Shown piece after piece: positions 5,266 to 6,305 of a stretch of 6,305 nucleotides of DNA. The stretch's first letter is position 1. Each line of letters begins with the position of its first letter. Below the pieces are notes generated by a model, which did no database searches, was not told the origin of the DNA, and saw only the letters and a program-made list of their open reading frames with translations. The stretch is from NCBI GenBank assembly GCA_021845835.1, contig JAJZVE010000286.1, positions 1-6,305 of the forward strand, written 5' to 3'. Position numbers and translations under genes: made by a program. This DNA is from Pseudomonadota bacterium (GTDB taxonomy: Bacteria > Pseudomonadota > Alphaproteobacteria > Acetobacterales > Acetobacteraceae).

Positions 5266-6305
5266 TCATCCGCCGGCGACCACCTCGCGCAGCACGTGCT
5301 TCTGGATCTTGCCGGTGGAGGTCTTCGGGATGTCGCGGAACAGCACGCGCTTCGGCGCCTTGAAGTGCGCCATGTGGGCGCGGCAGAACGCGATCAGCTC
5401 GGTTTCGGTCGCCTGCATCCCGGGCCGCAGCTCGACCACCGCGCAGGGCACCTCGCCCCAGCGCGCATCCGGCTGCGCCACCACGGCGGCGTGCAGCACG
5501 GCGGGATGGCGGTACAAGGCTTCCTCGACTTCGAGGGAAGAAATGTTCTCGCCGCCGGAGATGATGATGTCCTTCGAGCGGTCCTGGATCTTCACGTAGC
5601 CGTCCGGATGCACCACCGCGAGGTCGCCGGTGTGGAACCAGCCGCCGGCGAAGCTTTTCGCCGTGCTGTCCGGGTTCTTCAGGTAGCCCTTCATGGTGAT
5701 GTTGCCGCGGAACATGATCTCGCCCATGGTCGCGCCGTCCGCCGGCACCGGGCGCAGCGTGTTCGGGTCCAGCACCGCCAGCGCCTCCTGCAGCATCGCG
5801 GTCACGCCCTGGCGCGACAGCTTTTCGGCGCGCGCGCCCAGCGGCAGCGCCGCCCACTCCTCCTGCCAGGCGCACAGGCTGGCCGGGCCGTAGGTCTCGG
5901 TCAGGCCATAGACGTGCGTGAGTTCGATGCCGACGCGCTCGCAGCCCTCGATCAGCGCCGGCGGCGGGGCGGAGGCGGCGATCTGGCCGGCGATGCGGTG
6001 GCCGATGCCGGCGCGCAGTTCCGCCGGCGCATCGACCAGCAGGGCATAGACGACCGGCGCGCCGCACATATGCGTTACCCGCTCGCGCGCGATCGCCTCC
6101 AGCATCGCCTGCGCCTCGACGCGCCGCAGGCAGACATTGACGCCGGCGACGGCGGCGATCGACCACGGGAAGCACCAGCCGTTGCAGTGGAACAGCGGCA
6201 GCGTCCAGAGATAGACGGGATGCCGCCCCATGCCGCCCCAGCCGAGGATGTTGCTGACCGCGTTCAGGTAGGCACCGCGATGATGATAGACCACACCTTT
6301 CGGAT
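5266..6305 (-). CDS. AMP-forming acyl-CoA synthetase, C-terminal part (5' end outside window)
   Basis: This ligase activates a carboxylic acid through an acyl-adenylate and then forms the CoA thioester, in the cytoplasm. The frame is open to the right edge and starts there with PKGVVYHH, the end of the family's P-loop motif (SGTTGxPKG), so about 190-200 N-terminal residues are missing from a normal length near 540. In the 345 visible residues the core motifs follow in order: YGLTETYGP (132-140), WFHTGDL with the ribose-binding Asp (222-228), DRSKDIIISGGENIS (241-255) with the hinge, and KTSTGK with the adenylation Lys332. The class resembles medium-chain and branched acid ligases of the DmdB/fatty-acyl type (LPLFHCNGWCFPW), but the substrate is not certain. 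The GTG at 6294 is internal, not a start. It is on the same strand as the quinoprotein operon, 220 bases upstream, and the spacing suggests a separate transcript. Confidence 0.93.
   Translation of the reverse strand, partial: PKGVVYHHRGAYLNAVSNILGWGGMGRHPVYLWTLPLFHCNGWCFPWSIAAVAGVNVCLRRVEAQAMLEAIARERVTHMCGAPVVYALLVDAPAELRAGIGHRIAGQIAASAPPPALIEGCERVGIELTHVYGLTETYGPASLCAWQEEWAALPLGARAEKLSRQGVTAMLQEALAVLDPNTLRPVPADGATMGEIMFRGNITMKGYLKNPDSTAKSFAGGWFHTGDLAVVHPDGYVKIQDRSKDIIISGGENISSLEVEEALYRHPAVLHAAVVAQPDARWGEVPCAVVELRPGMQATETELIAFCRAHMAHFKAPKRVLFRDIPKTSTGKIQKHVLREVVAGG

Noticed and set aside
5171..5269. 32-codon open frame starting with an ATGA overlap at the ligase stop
   Set aside because: The overlap looks like coupling, but the peptide is a Pro/Ala-rich string with no motif and no family resemblance, so chance is likelier.
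5269..6175. Second - strand frame across the ligase region
   Set aside because: Its Arg/Gly/Ala-rich product is the frame-shifted shadow of the acyl-CoA synthetase, whose motifs are intact in the other frame.

Overview
The window is GC-rich (by eye roughly two thirds G+C) and gene-dense. It looks like chromosome from an alphaproteobacterium. The gene mix and protein style (PQQ alcohol dehydrogenase, FnrN/FnrL-type regulator, alphaproteobacterial FNR box) suggest Rhodospirillales/Acetobacteraceae, but I cannot confirm the family. No mobile element, CRISPR array, tRNA or rRNA was seen, and no stretch over 300 bases lacks a gene.

Left part (1-2119), acetate and oxygen sensing. The C-terminal half of an acetate kinase (ackA, + strand) enters from the left edge. 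It ends 6 bases before the 3' end of a convergent FNR-type regulator (663-1418, - strand) that carries a Cys set for a [4Fe-4S] cluster. A 182-base divergent intergenic region follows. It holds a near-perfect FNR box (TTGAT-N4-GTCAA, 1524-1537), placed to control the regulator itself, the divergent gene at 1601-2119, or both. That gene encodes a small protein resembling a degenerate GNAT fold.

Middle part (2132-5045), a compact periplasmic quinoprotein operon on the - strand. In transcription order it encodes a PQQ-dependent alcohol dehydrogenase of the methanol/ethanol family with the Asp-x-Asp signature of lanthanide-type enzymes, a very small mono-haem cytochrome c, and a MxaJ/XoxJ-like periplasmic binding protein. 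All three have signal peptides. This is an F-G-J type arrangement: the dehydrogenase oxidises an alcohol, the cytochrome accepts electrons, and the J-type protein assists the enzyme. The dehydrogenase is unusual in lacking the adjacent Cys-Cys pair beside PQQ that MxaF, XoxF and ExaA carry. A strong GC hairpin separates F from G. Another hairpin sits at the convergent end of the operon, and a 17-base palindrome lies in the upstream region.

Right part (5266-6305). The C-terminal two thirds of an AMP-forming acyl-CoA synthetase lies upstream of the quinoprotein operon on the same strand and runs off the right edge. One reading, by inference, is that alcohols oxidised in the periplasm yield acids that the ligase activates with CoA, while acetate kinase links acetyl-phosphate and acetate under low oxygen. 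PQQ biosynthesis genes and an MxaI small subunit are not in the window.
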